From NCBI GenBank assembly GCA_023140595.1, contig JAGLLI010000081.1, forward strand, positions 1 through 13,437: a DNA stretch of 13,437 nt. The letters run 5' to 3'. Positions 1 to 5,241 of this stretch are shown piece by piece. The position numbers were made by a program, and so were the translations under genes. The stretch is from Candidatus Parcubacteria bacterium. GTDB taxonomy: Bacteria > Patescibacteriota > Patescibacteriia > Patescibacteriales > UBA12075. The notes under the pieces are model-generated. The model saw only the letters and a list, made by a program, of their open reading frames with translations. It did no database searches and was not told the origin of the DNA. Each line of letters begins with the position of its first letter. Positions within the stretch are counted from its first letter, which is position 1.

Positions 1-684
1 AATGAATTGGCTTTTGACGTGGTTTTGCATTTTGCCACTTTTTTAGCGGTGTTGTTATATTTTTTAAAAGATATAATAAAAATATTAAAATCATGGATAA
101 AAAGTTTTTCAGGAAAAATTGATGAAAGCGCGAGTCTGGGCTGGCAAATAATTTTAGCCACTATTCCGGCGGCAATAGCGGGATATTTTCTGGAAGATAT
201 AATTGAAAATAAGTTGCGCTCTGTTTTTGTCGTTGTTGTAATGCTTTTTGTGGTGGCATTATTGTTTATAATATTTGAAAAAATTAAAAATAAACAAAAA
301 GAAATTTCAGCCATTAATTGGAAAGAAGCGTTAATAATAGGCTTTGCCCAAAGCTTGGCTTTGATTCCGGGAACTTCCAGATCCGGTATAACCATTATAG
401 CAGGTTTGGGCGTTGGTTTAAAGAGGGAGGCGGCAGTCCGCTTTTCTTTTTTATTATCCTTGCCGATTATACTGGGCGCAAGCATAAAAAAAATCCCGCA
501 ATTATTTGACGCGGAACTAAGTAATTATGAATTTTCAATACTGTTAATCGCTTTTTGCGCCGCATTTATCTCCGGCTGGCTGACAATTAAATATTTTCTG
601 CGTTTTGTAAAAAAACACTCTTTAATTTCTTTCGCTTGGTATAGAATAGCATTGGCGATAATTGTTTTGTTGTTATTTTTGTAA
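1..684 (+). CDS. uppP: Undecaprenyl-diphosphatase, 5' end outside window
   Basis: This integral membrane phosphatase (UppP/BacA family) removes a phosphate from undecaprenyl diphosphate, recycling the lipid carrier for peptidoglycan and other surface polymers. The reading frame is open from the first base and 227 residues are visible. The family is usually about 260-280 residues, so roughly 40 N-terminal residues, including the first conserved glutamate-rich active-site loop, lie upstream of the window. The second family signature, PGTSRSG, is encoded at bases 367-387 and is followed by the expected hydrophobic segment. Several further hydrophobic stretches are evident, and the protein ends with a membrane helix. 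The TTG at base 7 should not be taken as the start, because the coding frame continues upstream of it. The stop codon directly abuts the mtaB start, so the two genes are probably co-transcribed. Confidence 0.93.
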   Translation, partial: NELAFDVVLHFATFLAVLLYFLKDIIKILKSWIKSFSGKIDESASLGWQIILATIPAAIAGYFLEDIIENKLRSVFVVVVMLFVVALLFIIFEKIKNKQKEISAINWKEALIIGFAQSLALIPGTSRSGITIIAGLGVGLKREAAVRFSFLLSLPIILGASIKKIPQLFDAELSNYEFSILLIAFCAAFISGWLTIKYFLRFVKKHSLISFAWYRIALAIIVLLLFL

Positions 685-1944
685 ATGGCTAAAATAAAAA
701 CTTATAAAATATACACTTTGGGTTGCAAGGTTAATCAATATGATTCAGCTGATTTAAAAAAACGTTTAAACAAAATCGGTTTTGAAGAGTGTAAAAATTC
801 AGCTGATTTGGCTATTGTCAACACTTGCGCTGTCACAAAAACGGCTATTCGGAAGAATAGCCGTATGTTTAATTTAGCTAAGAAAGAAAATCCAAAAGTA
901 AAAATTATTATTATGGGCTGTTGTCCGGAAATAGATGATAAAATTTCAATAAAAAATCAAGCGGATTTAATTTGGGGAGTGGGGAATTATAGGGAGTTGA
1001 TTAAACGTATAAAAAGATTTTTTCCAAAGCTAAAAGAAAAAAATAAATTATTAAACAATATTGTCAGCACTGATAAATCGCGGTATTTTTTAAAAATTCA
1101 AGATGGCTGTGAGCAATTCTGCTCTTATTGCATTATTCCTTTTACGCGCGGCAGATTAAAAAGCCGTAAATCACAAGAAGTTATTAAAGAAGTTGAATTT
1201 GCCGTAAAAAACGGGTTTAGAGAAATTATTTTAAGCGGAATTCATTTGGGATTATATGGGCGAGAAAAAGATTTTAAAGAAAAAATCAATTTAACCGATT
1301 TGATAAAAAGATTATTAGAAATTAAGAATTCGGAAAAAATAAGATTAAGTTCAATAGAGGTAACAGAGGTGACAGATGAATTAATTAAGTTGATGAGTGA
1401 AAATGAAAAAATATGCAAGCATTTGCATATTCCTTTGCAAAATGGTTCAGATAAAATTTTAAAATTAATGAATCGTCCGTATAAACGGGTTGATTTTCAG
1501 AAAAAAGTTACAAAATTACGAAAATATATGCATGATATAGCTTTAAGCACGGATGTGATTGTCGGTTTTCCCGGAGAAACAGAAAAAGATTTTCAGGATA
1601 CTTATAACTTTATTAAAAAAATAAAATTCAGCCGTTTGCATGTTTTTCCTTTTTCAGCTCATGAAAAAACCAAGGCTTTTAATTTCCCTAATCATCTGGA
1701 CGCAAGCGTTATCAAGGAGCGCGCTAAGAAATTAAGGGAATTGGGAAAAAAGTTGGAGAAAAAATATAAGCAAAAGTTTATAGGCAGAGATTTGGCGGTT
1801 ATTGTTGAATCTCAAAACGGAGCGCATTATATAGGCAAAACAGAGTATTATTTTGATGTTAGATTTAAGGATGTTGATATTGTTGATTTTTGCGGGAACG
1901 ATGGGGGTGATTTGGTTAGGGGGAAGGTGGTTGTGAGATTTTAA
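685..1944 (+). CDS. mtaB: tRNA t6A37 methylthiotransferase MtaB
   Basis: This radical SAM enzyme adds a methylthio group to N6-threonylcarbamoyladenosine at position 37 of ANN-decoding tRNAs. The 419-residue protein has the full three-part layout. An N-terminal UPF0004 domain carries the auxiliary cluster cysteines C14 (in GCKVNQYDS), C48 (NTCAVT) and C79 or C80 (MGCCPE). A radical SAM core carries the CxxxCxxC motif at C142, C146 and C149. A short C-terminal region at about 370-419 fits a TRAM domain. GCKVNQYDS is typical of MtaB rather than of MiaB or RimO, so the subfamily call is fairly firm. The ATG follows the uppP stop with no gap, and no Shine-Dalgarno sequence is evident, which suggests translational coupling. 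A perfect 10-bp hairpin lies inside the gene at 841-864. Confidence 0.93.
   Translation: MAKIKTYKIYTLGCKVNQYDSADLKKRLNKIGFEECKNSADLAIVNTCAVTKTAIRKNSRMFNLAKKENPKVKIIIMGCCPEIDDKISIKNQADLIWGVGNYRELIKRIKRFFPKLKEKNKLLNNIVSTDKSRYFLKIQDGCEQFCSYCIIPFTRGRLKSRKSQEVIKEVEFAVKNGFREIILSGIHLGLYGREKDFKEKINLTDLIKRLLEIKNSEKIRLSSIEVTEVTDELIKLMSENEKICKHLHIPLQNGSDKILKLMNRPYKRVDFQKKVTKLRKYMHDIALSTDVIVGFPGETEKDFQDTYNFIKKIKFSRLHVFPFSAHEKTKAFNFPNHLDASVIKERAKKLRELGKKLEKKYKQKFIGRDLAVIVESQNGAHYIGKTEYYFDVRFKDVDIVDFCGNDGGDLVRGKVVVRF
841..864 (+). other. Perfect hairpin inside mtaB coding sequence
   Basis: ACGGCTATTC at 841-850 and GAATAGCCGT at 855-864 form a 10-bp perfect stem closed by the GNRA-type loop GGAA. It lies in the region encoding TAIRKNSR of MtaB. 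No T-run follows, so it is not a terminator. It may be chance, an mRNA structure or an RNase site. Confidence 0.5.
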
Positions 1945-1957
1945 TATTAAAACGATA

Positions 1958-1973
1958 AATATTTTGAATTGAA
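1958..1973 (+). repeat. 16-bp direct repeat, copy 1 (before fic)
   Basis: AATATTTTGAATTGAA occurs here, 14 bases after the mtaB stop, and again at 2971-2986 across the fic stop codon, so the pair brackets the fic gene. It may be a recombination footprint. In DNA this rich in A and T, however, a 16-bp match can also arise by chance. Confidence 0.5.
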
Positions 1974-1986
1974 TATGGGAAATCAT

Positions 1987-2015
1987 TTGCCTTATTTTTT
2001 ATTTTTTGATAATAT
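1987..2015 (+). promoter_or_regulatory. Weak candidate promoter for fic
   Basis: TTGCCT (1987-1992), a 17-base spacer and TAATAT (2010-2015) make a loose sigma-70-type promoter about 30 bases before the fic start. The stretch is almost pure A and T, so -10-like matches are cheap (GATAAT at 2008 is another). It is offered only because mtaB and fic are separated by 101 bases. Confidence 0.25.
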
Positions 2016-2045
2016 AAATATATTAAATAAATATACCTAATTTTT

Positions 2046-2972
2046 ATGATTAAAATAGAGAAAAAAATTGTTAAAAATAAGCCATTTTTTTACTTAACCG
2101 AGCAAATTAATATAGGCTCATGTTTTAAAAAAATTCAAGCATATATTGGAAAAAATATACCTAACGATTTGAGTGAATATTATAAAAAATTACAAAATAA
2201 AGAAATAGGGCTTGTTAATGATAATATTGAAAATATATATATCTTAGACAGTCAGATACCGGTAGAAGAATATAAAAAAGTGGAGATTCTGCGTGTTAAA
2301 TGGAAATATTTTTTTATTAATTTATCTGATTATAAAAAAGAGCGATTTTGGCGCGATTTTGCCATTCAATTTATTTTTGAATCCAACGCCATAGAAGGCA
2401 GCAAATTATCGCAAAAAGAAGTGGAAAAAATTATAAAAAAACAGTATATAAAAAAAACCACTGAAAAAAAAGAAATTATAGAAGTAAATAACGCGATCAA
2501 AGCGTTTGAATTAATTCGCGGTGATAATTTTAAATTAAATCAACGTTCAATTATAGAGTTGCATAAATTGGTTACTTGCGGTTTGGGCATTGAAACGGGT
2601 TATAAGAAAGCCAATATTATAGTGAATAACAAAAAAACTGTTTTGCCAAAGGATGTGCGTAAAAGCATGTCCGAATTGCTTATTTGGCAAAAGGCGAAGC
2701 AAAAGAAAAAACTGCATCCTTTTATTAGGGCGGCTATTTTTCATAATCGTTTTGAATATATTCATCCATTTATAGACGGCAACGGAAGAGTCGGCAGATT
2801 GCTGTTTGTTTGGATGCTGCTTAAATCCGGATACGGCTTAATACTTTTTAAAAATAAAAATCGCATCTCATATTTTTCAGCGCTAGATCAGGCGGACAAT
2901 GGCAGGCCGAGAAAATTATTTAGGCATTCTATCCGTGCGTATAAAAAAACAATTCAAAATTTACCGCAATAA
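2046..2972 (+). CDS. Fic-family protein (putative AMP transferase)
   Basis: Fic-domain enzymes usually transfer AMP from ATP to hydroxyl side chains of target proteins. They act as toxins, effectors or regulators of host enzymes. The 308-residue protein carries the catalytic motif HPFIDGNGRVGR at residues 240-251, with the preceding helix containing H233 and FEYI. It also has SNAIEG at 113-118, which fits the (S/T)xxxE(G/N) inhibitory motif. Because that motif lies N-terminal to the Fic motif, this would be a class II, self-inhibited Fic, which explains the lack of an antitoxin gene nearby. There is no recognisable C-terminal helix-turn-helix, and the N-terminal 80 residues are not recognised. 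Hand counts on two lines give about 25% GC, lower than in the flanking genes. Together with the flanking 16-bp repeats this hints at acquisition. No Shine-Dalgarno sequence is seen, and the target is unknown. Confidence 0.9.
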   Translation: MIKIEKKIVKNKPFFYLTEQINIGSCFKKIQAYIGKNIPNDLSEYYKKLQNKEIGLVNDNIENIYILDSQIPVEEYKKVEILRVKWKYFFINLSDYKKERFWRDFAIQFIFESNAIEGSKLSQKEVEKIIKKQYIKKTTEKKEIIEVNNAIKAFELIRGDNFKLNQRSIIELHKLVTCGLGIETGYKKANIIVNNKKTVLPKDVRKSMSELLIWQKAKQKKKLHPFIRAAIFHNRFEYIHPFIDGNGRVGRLLFVWMLLKSGYGLILFKNKNRISYFSALDQADNGRPRKLFRHSIRAYKKTIQNLPQ

Positions 2973-2984
2973 TATTTTGAATTG
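2950..2984. repeat. Inverted repeat across the fic stop codon
   Basis: CAATTCAAAAT (2950-2960) and ATTTTGAATTG (2974-2984) form an 11-bp stem with a 13-base loop that contains the fic TAA. It may act as a weak 3' stabiliser or a bidirectional terminator. It is AT-rich and lacks an immediate T-run, so an intrinsic terminator call would be weak. The right arm is part of the second 16-bp direct repeat. Confidence 0.5.
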
Positions 2985-2986
2985 AA
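2971..2986 (+). repeat. 16-bp direct repeat, copy 2 (fic stop)
   Basis: This is a second exact copy of AATATTTTGAATTGAA, matching 1958-1973. It overlaps the last two bases of the fic stop codon. Confidence 0.5.
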
Positions 2987-3025
2987 CCGGTTTTTGAATG
3001 GGTGGTTTGTGTCCGCATAAAAAAA

Positions 3026-3073
3026 GAAATTAAAAATTACTAATATTAAATAAAAATTAGTTGTTTTAATTTC
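3026..3073. repeat. Nested inverted repeat upstream of promoter
   Basis: GAAATTAAAA (3026-3035) pairs with TTTTAATTTC (3064-3073). Inside it, ACTAAT (3039-3044) pairs with ATTAGT (3056-3061). The 48-bp nested palindrome ends 6 bases before the -35 box of the next gene, a position typical of an operator or activator site. It could equally be an AT-rich remnant, since no known regulator site was recognised. Confidence 0.45.
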
Positions 3074-3079
3074 AAAAAT

Positions 3080-3108
3080 TTGACAAAAATTGCACGATGT
3101 GCTATTAT
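3080..3108 (+). promoter_or_regulatory. Strong sigma-70-type promoter, extended -10
   Basis: A consensus -35 box TTGACA (3080-3085), a 17-base spacer and TATTAT (3103-3108, five of six bases) are preceded by TG at 3100-3101, which makes an extended -10. Transcription would start at about 3114-3116, giving a leader of about 150 nt before the 235-residue orphan. This is the best-matched promoter in the window. Confidence 0.8.
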
Positions 3109-3114
3109 GAAATA

Positions 3115-3268
3115 TTAATCAAGGAGATTTTTATTATTTGATTAATGTCCGTTAGGAGCTAGGGGCGCAATAATGCAAACGCTTTAGGCGCCACAGATGA
3201 GTCGGCGCTGAAATGTTCTTTGAACGCCTGACAGATGAGTTCAGGTAAAAAATGAAAGGAGAAGCAAA
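3115..3268 (+). promoter_or_regulatory. Structured 5' leader with mutually exclusive stems
   Basis: This is the inferred leader RNA of the orphan gene. At its 5' edge ATTAATCAA (3114-3122) pairs with TTGATTAAT (3138-3146), and the loop holds AAGGAG. Further on, GCGCC (3188-3192) can pair either with GGCGC at 3164-3168 or with GGCGC at 3204-3208. GGCG (3204-3207) can pair with CGCC (3225-3228), and CCTGA (3227-3231) with TCAGG (3241-3245). The hairpins at 3188-3208 and 3227-3245 show the same loop sequence, CAGATGAGT. The leader ends in a strong ribosome binding site, AAAGGAG (3255-3261), 7 bases before the ATG. A five-codon ORF (3145-3162) is possible but lacks good spacing. The layout resembles a cis-regulatory RNA or a two-site protein-binding leader, but it matches no riboswitch class I recognise. 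Confidence 0.5.
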
Positions 3269-3976
3269 ATGTCAACGACAAGAAATTTAAGTGTTTGTTT
3301 TGATGTGGTTAAGGGCGATGGAGTCATAGCACTCCATAACAGTGTTGGTAAAAATTTAATATTTTTGGGTGCCAGTGTTGAGGCAAGTGTTCAGCAGGGT
3401 TATAAGGAATTGGCACCAATTTTATTTGTACCTCCGTTAAATGGTAAAATTGGCTTGATTGCTATTGCCAGCAAATTTAGGAATGATTATTATCCTTTTT
3501 TTCTTAAAATTGGGTGGAAAGATAATGAACCCTATATTTTTGCTCAGGACAAGGATGAACCTTGGGTACCAAAAGCCGACAAACTTGCGCAGATTACTAA
3601 CGATGGGCGAGCGCTAGATGTAAAAATTGACGGCGAATGGTATACAACTAATCAATTGGGCACAGACAAGCACATTCTTCCAGTTTCTGCCGGCAATTTA
3701 ATTTGCCAGTATTTGATATCGGAAGGTGAGGAGTCAGAAAAACTTGCTGAAGAAATAAGACAAATGGCTGTTGTCCGCGTAGAGGAAGAGTCGCTAGGCA
3801 AGTTGTCGATTAGGCTATCGGAAAAACTTTTTAAACAAAAGGATGATTTAAAAAGGTTATCCGCCGAGAATTCAACGAGGAAGGAAAAAATAGAAAAAGC
3901 ATTGGGTTTTTTAGAAAATTCAGGTTTCGGGAATCGAAAAGAGGCGATTCAGCTAGTCGTTGAGACACTTTCGTAA
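3269..3976 (+). CDS. Unrecognised 235-residue protein
   Basis: I do not recognise a family. Residues 1-150 read as a mixed, beta-rich soluble domain with a hydrophobic segment at about 47-68 (APILFVPPLNGKIGLIAIAS). Tryptophan- and aspartate-containing turns follow at 83-125. Residues 153-212 are rich in Glu, Lys and Leu and look like a helical or coiled-coil segment, and a short C-terminal helix comes last. There is no signal peptide or clear membrane helix, and only two cysteines are present (C10 and C146). The start is secure because AAAGGAG lies 7 bases upstream, by far the best ribosome binding site here. The gene has its own promoter, long folded leader and terminator, so it is monocistronic and likely well expressed. 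Hand counts give roughly 40% GC, similar to the core genes. It may be a lineage-specific protein, but nothing supports a function. Confidence 0.8.
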   Translation: MSTTRNLSVCFDVVKGDGVIALHNSVGKNLIFLGASVEASVQQGYKELAPILFVPPLNGKIGLIAIASKFRNDYYPFFLKIGWKDNEPYIFAQDKDEPWVPKADKLAQITNDGRALDVKIDGEWYTTNQLGTDKHILPVSAGNLICQYLISEGEESEKLAEEIRQMAVVRVEEESLGKLSIRLSEKLFKQKDDLKRLSAENSTRKEKIEKALGFLENSGFGNRKEAIQLVVETLS

Positions 3977-3998
3977 AAGTTTCCTTGAACTAAATTAT

Positions 3999-4041
3999 AC
4001 CGGTTATACATTGAGGATGTGTAACCGGTTTTTCTTTTTTT
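3999..4041 (+). terminator. Intrinsic terminator after the orphan gene
   Basis: ACCGGTTATAC (3999-4009) pairs with GTGTAACCGGT (4019-4029) over 11 bp with one G-U pair and a 9-base loop. The run TTTTTCTTTTTTT follows without a gap. It lies 22 bases after the stop codon and closes this transcription unit before the division operon. Confidence 0.92.
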
Positions 4042-4063
4042 AAAAAATTATTTTTAATATACA

Positions 4064-4133
4064 AAAAACACGCAAATATATACCGTAGAGACGCATTGCA
4101 ATGCGTCTCTACGATATATATTTGCGTATTTTT
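4064..4133. repeat. Near-perfect 70-bp palindrome (dispersed-repeat type)
   Basis: The sequence is self-complementary around 4098/4099. The inner 4084-4113 is perfect, with GTAGAGACGC on the left and GCGTCTCTAC on the right. One mismatch at 4083/4114 is followed by 13 more pairs out to 4070/4127, then one more mismatch and an A/T run to 4064/4133. From memory, palindromes built on GTAGAGACG...CGTCTCTAC are dispersed in many genomes, such as cyanobacteria, as REP- or MITE-like units. No transposase or clear target duplication is present. Transcribed, it would form a hairpin with almost no loop. It is AT-flanked and could also stop transcription from either side. Confidence 0.75.
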
Positions 4134-4140
4134 ATTTTAT

Positions 4141-4200
4141 TGTGGATAAAGCTGTTGAAAAGTAAGCGTTTTTTAATGCTAAATTTATGGCTGTGGATTT
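4141..4200 (-). promoter_or_regulatory. Cluster of DnaA-box-like sequences
   Basis: On the minus strand 4141-4149 reads TTATCCACA, the consensus DnaA box. In the same orientation 4153-4161 reads TTTTCAACA and 4192-4200 reads AAATCCACA, each with two mismatches. A very AT-rich stretch follows (about 4199-4257). This could be a DnaA-controlled site or a fragment of an origin-like region. All genes on both sides point the same way and dnaA is not near, which argues against a chromosome origin. Confidence 0.35.
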
Positions 4201-4284
4201 GTTGTTTTAAAAAATATGTTAATATCTTAAAAATTATTTATAAGATTTACTAATGTTTGCGTAATATGCGGTGGGGGAGATGGC

Positions 4285-4313
4285 TTGACTTTTGGGTAAA
4301 AGTGGTGTATACT
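4285..4313 (+). promoter_or_regulatory. Promoter of the mraZ division operon
   Basis: TTGACT (4285-4290), a 17-base spacer and TATACT (4308-4313) each match the consensus at five of six positions. The start would be near 4320, leaving an untranslated leader of about 480 nt before mraZ. GGTG repeats lie in the spacer and just after the start, so the promoter is likely repressed by MraZ. Confidence 0.8.
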
Positions 4314-4351
4314 TTAATCATAAAGGTGAAAAGTGGTGAATTGAGGTGAAT
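4299..4351 (+). promoter_or_regulatory. Phased GGTG repeats, probable MraZ operator
   Basis: GGTG occurs at 4304, 4325, 4335 and 4345. The last three sit in contiguous decamers (AAAGGTGAAA, AGTGGTGAAT, TGAGGTGAAT), and the first is 21 bases upstream, which is two helical turns. MraZ is a ring-shaped AbrB-like repressor that binds short direct repeats one turn apart: TGGG-type repeats in Escherichia coli and AAAGTG-type repeats in Mollicutes. The copy AAAGTGGTG at 4299-4307 fills the -35/-10 spacer and fits the Mollicutes form. Autoregulation of the operon is therefore likely. Confidence 0.75.
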
Positions 4352-4462
4352 TTGAAAAAAAACATAAAGATAGAAAAAAATACAAAAGAAACAAAAATTA
4401 AATAAAAATAAATATAAAACCAGCCAAGACAATACGCGCTGGTAAAAATACAAAAACAAAAA

Positions 4463-4577
4463 GCCGCGTAGAATGTGCAAGCACATCACGCGGCACGCCG
4501 CGAAAATGCATAATTGCGTAACGTGGCAAGCCGCGTAGAATGCGCAAGCGTATTACGCGGCAAGCATGGGGATGCTT
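4463..4577 (+). ncRNA. Three tandem covarying hairpins in mraZ leader
   Basis: Three copies of one fold follow each other with two-base linkers, at 4463-4494, 4497-4527 and 4530-4561. Each has an outer GC stem (GCCGCGT/ACGCGGC in 1 and 3, GCCGCG/CGTGGC in 2), a small A-rich internal loop and an inner stem. The inner stems differ but keep pairing: ATGTGC/GCACAT in 1 and ATGCGC/GCGTAT in 3, with a U-A to C-G exchange and a G-U wobble. Copy 2 has ATGCA/TGCGT. A fourth small hairpin, AAGCAT-GGGG-ATGCTT, follows at 4562-4577. They are GC-rich islands in an A-rich leader, and a smaller stem (ACCAGC/GCTGGT, 4419-4443) precedes them. The compensatory differences suggest selection on RNA structure. 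I recognise no named RNA family. Confidence 0.6.
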
Positions 4578-4620
4578 ACTCTGCCTCAAAAAAAGGACGA
4601 GTAAAAACAAAAATAATTTA

Positions 4621-4671
4621 GGCGAAGAAGGGGTCTGATACCTGCGAAAGCAGACAATCAGCCTCCTCCTT
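4621..4671 (+). ncRNA. GNRA-capped hairpin in mraZ leader
   Basis: CTGC (4642-4645) and GCAG (4650-4653) are capped by the tetraloop GAAA. CTGAT (4635-4639) pairs with ATCAG (4657-4661) outside an internal loop. An imperfect outer stem joins the G-rich 4626-4633 with the pyrimidine-rich 4662-4670. The 3' arm, CCTCCTCCTT, resembles an anti-Shine-Dalgarno sequence. It can alternatively pair with TTAAGGAG at 4720-4727. Confidence 0.45.
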
Positions 4672-4714
4672 AATCTAAAAAGCCCTTCCTTTATTTAAAT
4701 ATAAAAGCTTGTCG

Positions 4715-4764
4715 TGTCTTTAAGGAGTTAAGTTGATTATAGCGATTTAACTCCTTAAATGACA
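4715..4764 (+). repeat. 17-bp stem-loop in mraZ leader, hides AAGGAG
   Basis: TTTAAGGAGTTAA (4719-4731) and TTAACTCCTTAAA (4747-4759) pair perfectly over 13 bp. TGTC (4715-4718) and GACA (4761-4764) extend the stem past a one-base bulge. The AAGGAG in the left arm is the only good ribosome-binding-like sequence in this leader, but it lies about 77 bases before the mraZ ATG. The T-run at 4778-4784 is 13 bases from the stem, so this is not a standard terminator. Confidence 0.6.
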
Positions 4765-4803
4765 TAATTTCTGAAATTTTTTTAAAAATTATTCTTTAGC
4801 TTT

Positions 4804-5235
4804 ATGTTTATAGGCGAATATAAACACAATTTAGATTCTAAGGGCAGGCTGGCGATTCCTGTGAAATTTCGCAGTTTGCTTAAAAAAGGAGCAGTTGTTA
4901 CTCGCGGTTTGGATAACTGTCTTTTTTTATATCCAAAAGAGCAATGGAAAGAAATAGCGAAAAAACTTGCCAATTTGCCGATTAGCCAGGCAAAGGCCAG
5001 AGCTTTTTCCCGTTTAATGCTGGCAGGAGCTATGGATGTTGATTTTGACAATCAAGGCAGGATTACTTTGCCGGAATATTTAAGAAAATTTGCCGGTTTA
5101 GGAAAAAAAACAGTGGTTGCCGGCTTATATGACAGGCTGGAAATTTGGGATGATAATAAATGGGATAAATATAAGCAAGGAACCGAAAGCAAGAGCGCTG
5201 AAATTGCCGAAGCATTAGGCAATTTGGGGATTTAA
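4804..5235 (+). CDS. mraZ: Transcriptional regulator MraZ
   Basis: MraZ is the conserved first gene product of the division and cell-wall cluster and a DNA-binding repressor of its own operon. The 143-residue protein has the expected two AbrB/SpoVT-like halves. The first begins MFIGEYKHNLDSKGRLAIP, with DSKGR at 11-15, and the second has DNQGRITLP at 82-90. The length is normal for the family, and the ATG begins the conserved N-terminus MF-G-Y, so the start is firm. No Shine-Dalgarno sequence precedes it. The phased GGTG repeats at the promoter (4299-4351) are the likely binding site. The following gene normally adjacent, rsmH, is here separated by 320 bases holding an inverted-repeat element and a small ORF. 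Confidence 0.97.
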   Translation: MFIGEYKHNLDSKGRLAIPVKFRSLLKKGAVVTRGLDNCLFLYPKEQWKEIAKKLANLPISQAKARAFSRLMLAGAMDVDFDNQGRITLPEYLRKFAGLGKKTVVAGLYDRLEIWDDNKWDKYKQGTESKSAEIAEALGNLGI

Positions 5236-5241
5236 AATAAA

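Noticed and set aside
743..809. 13-bp direct repeat ATTCAGCTGATTT at 743-755 and 797-809
   Set aside because: Both copies encode SADL in the same reading frame of mtaB. A local coincidence of codon choice is the simplest explanation.
3188..3215. Hammerhead ribozyme core suggested by CAGATGAGTC and GAAA
   Set aside because: The invariant core CUGAUGA is not present (CAGAUGA here), and the bases before GAAA do not close a stem II.
4463..4561. Possible CRISPR array from the regularly spaced 31-32-base repeats
   Set aside because: The copies are separated by only two bases, differ from each other by compensating changes and have no spacers or cas genes nearby.
4250..4610. Minus-strand open frames of 70-79 codons in the mraZ leader
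   Set aside because: They run through the hairpin array and A-rich linkers read backwards, giving low-complexity Phe/Leu/Tyr-rich or Arg/Cys/His-rich sequence with no ribosome binding site.
4715..4790. Transcription attenuator just before mraZ
   Set aside because: The stem is strong, but the T-run starts 13 bases after it and is followed by A residues, so an intrinsic terminator is not supported.
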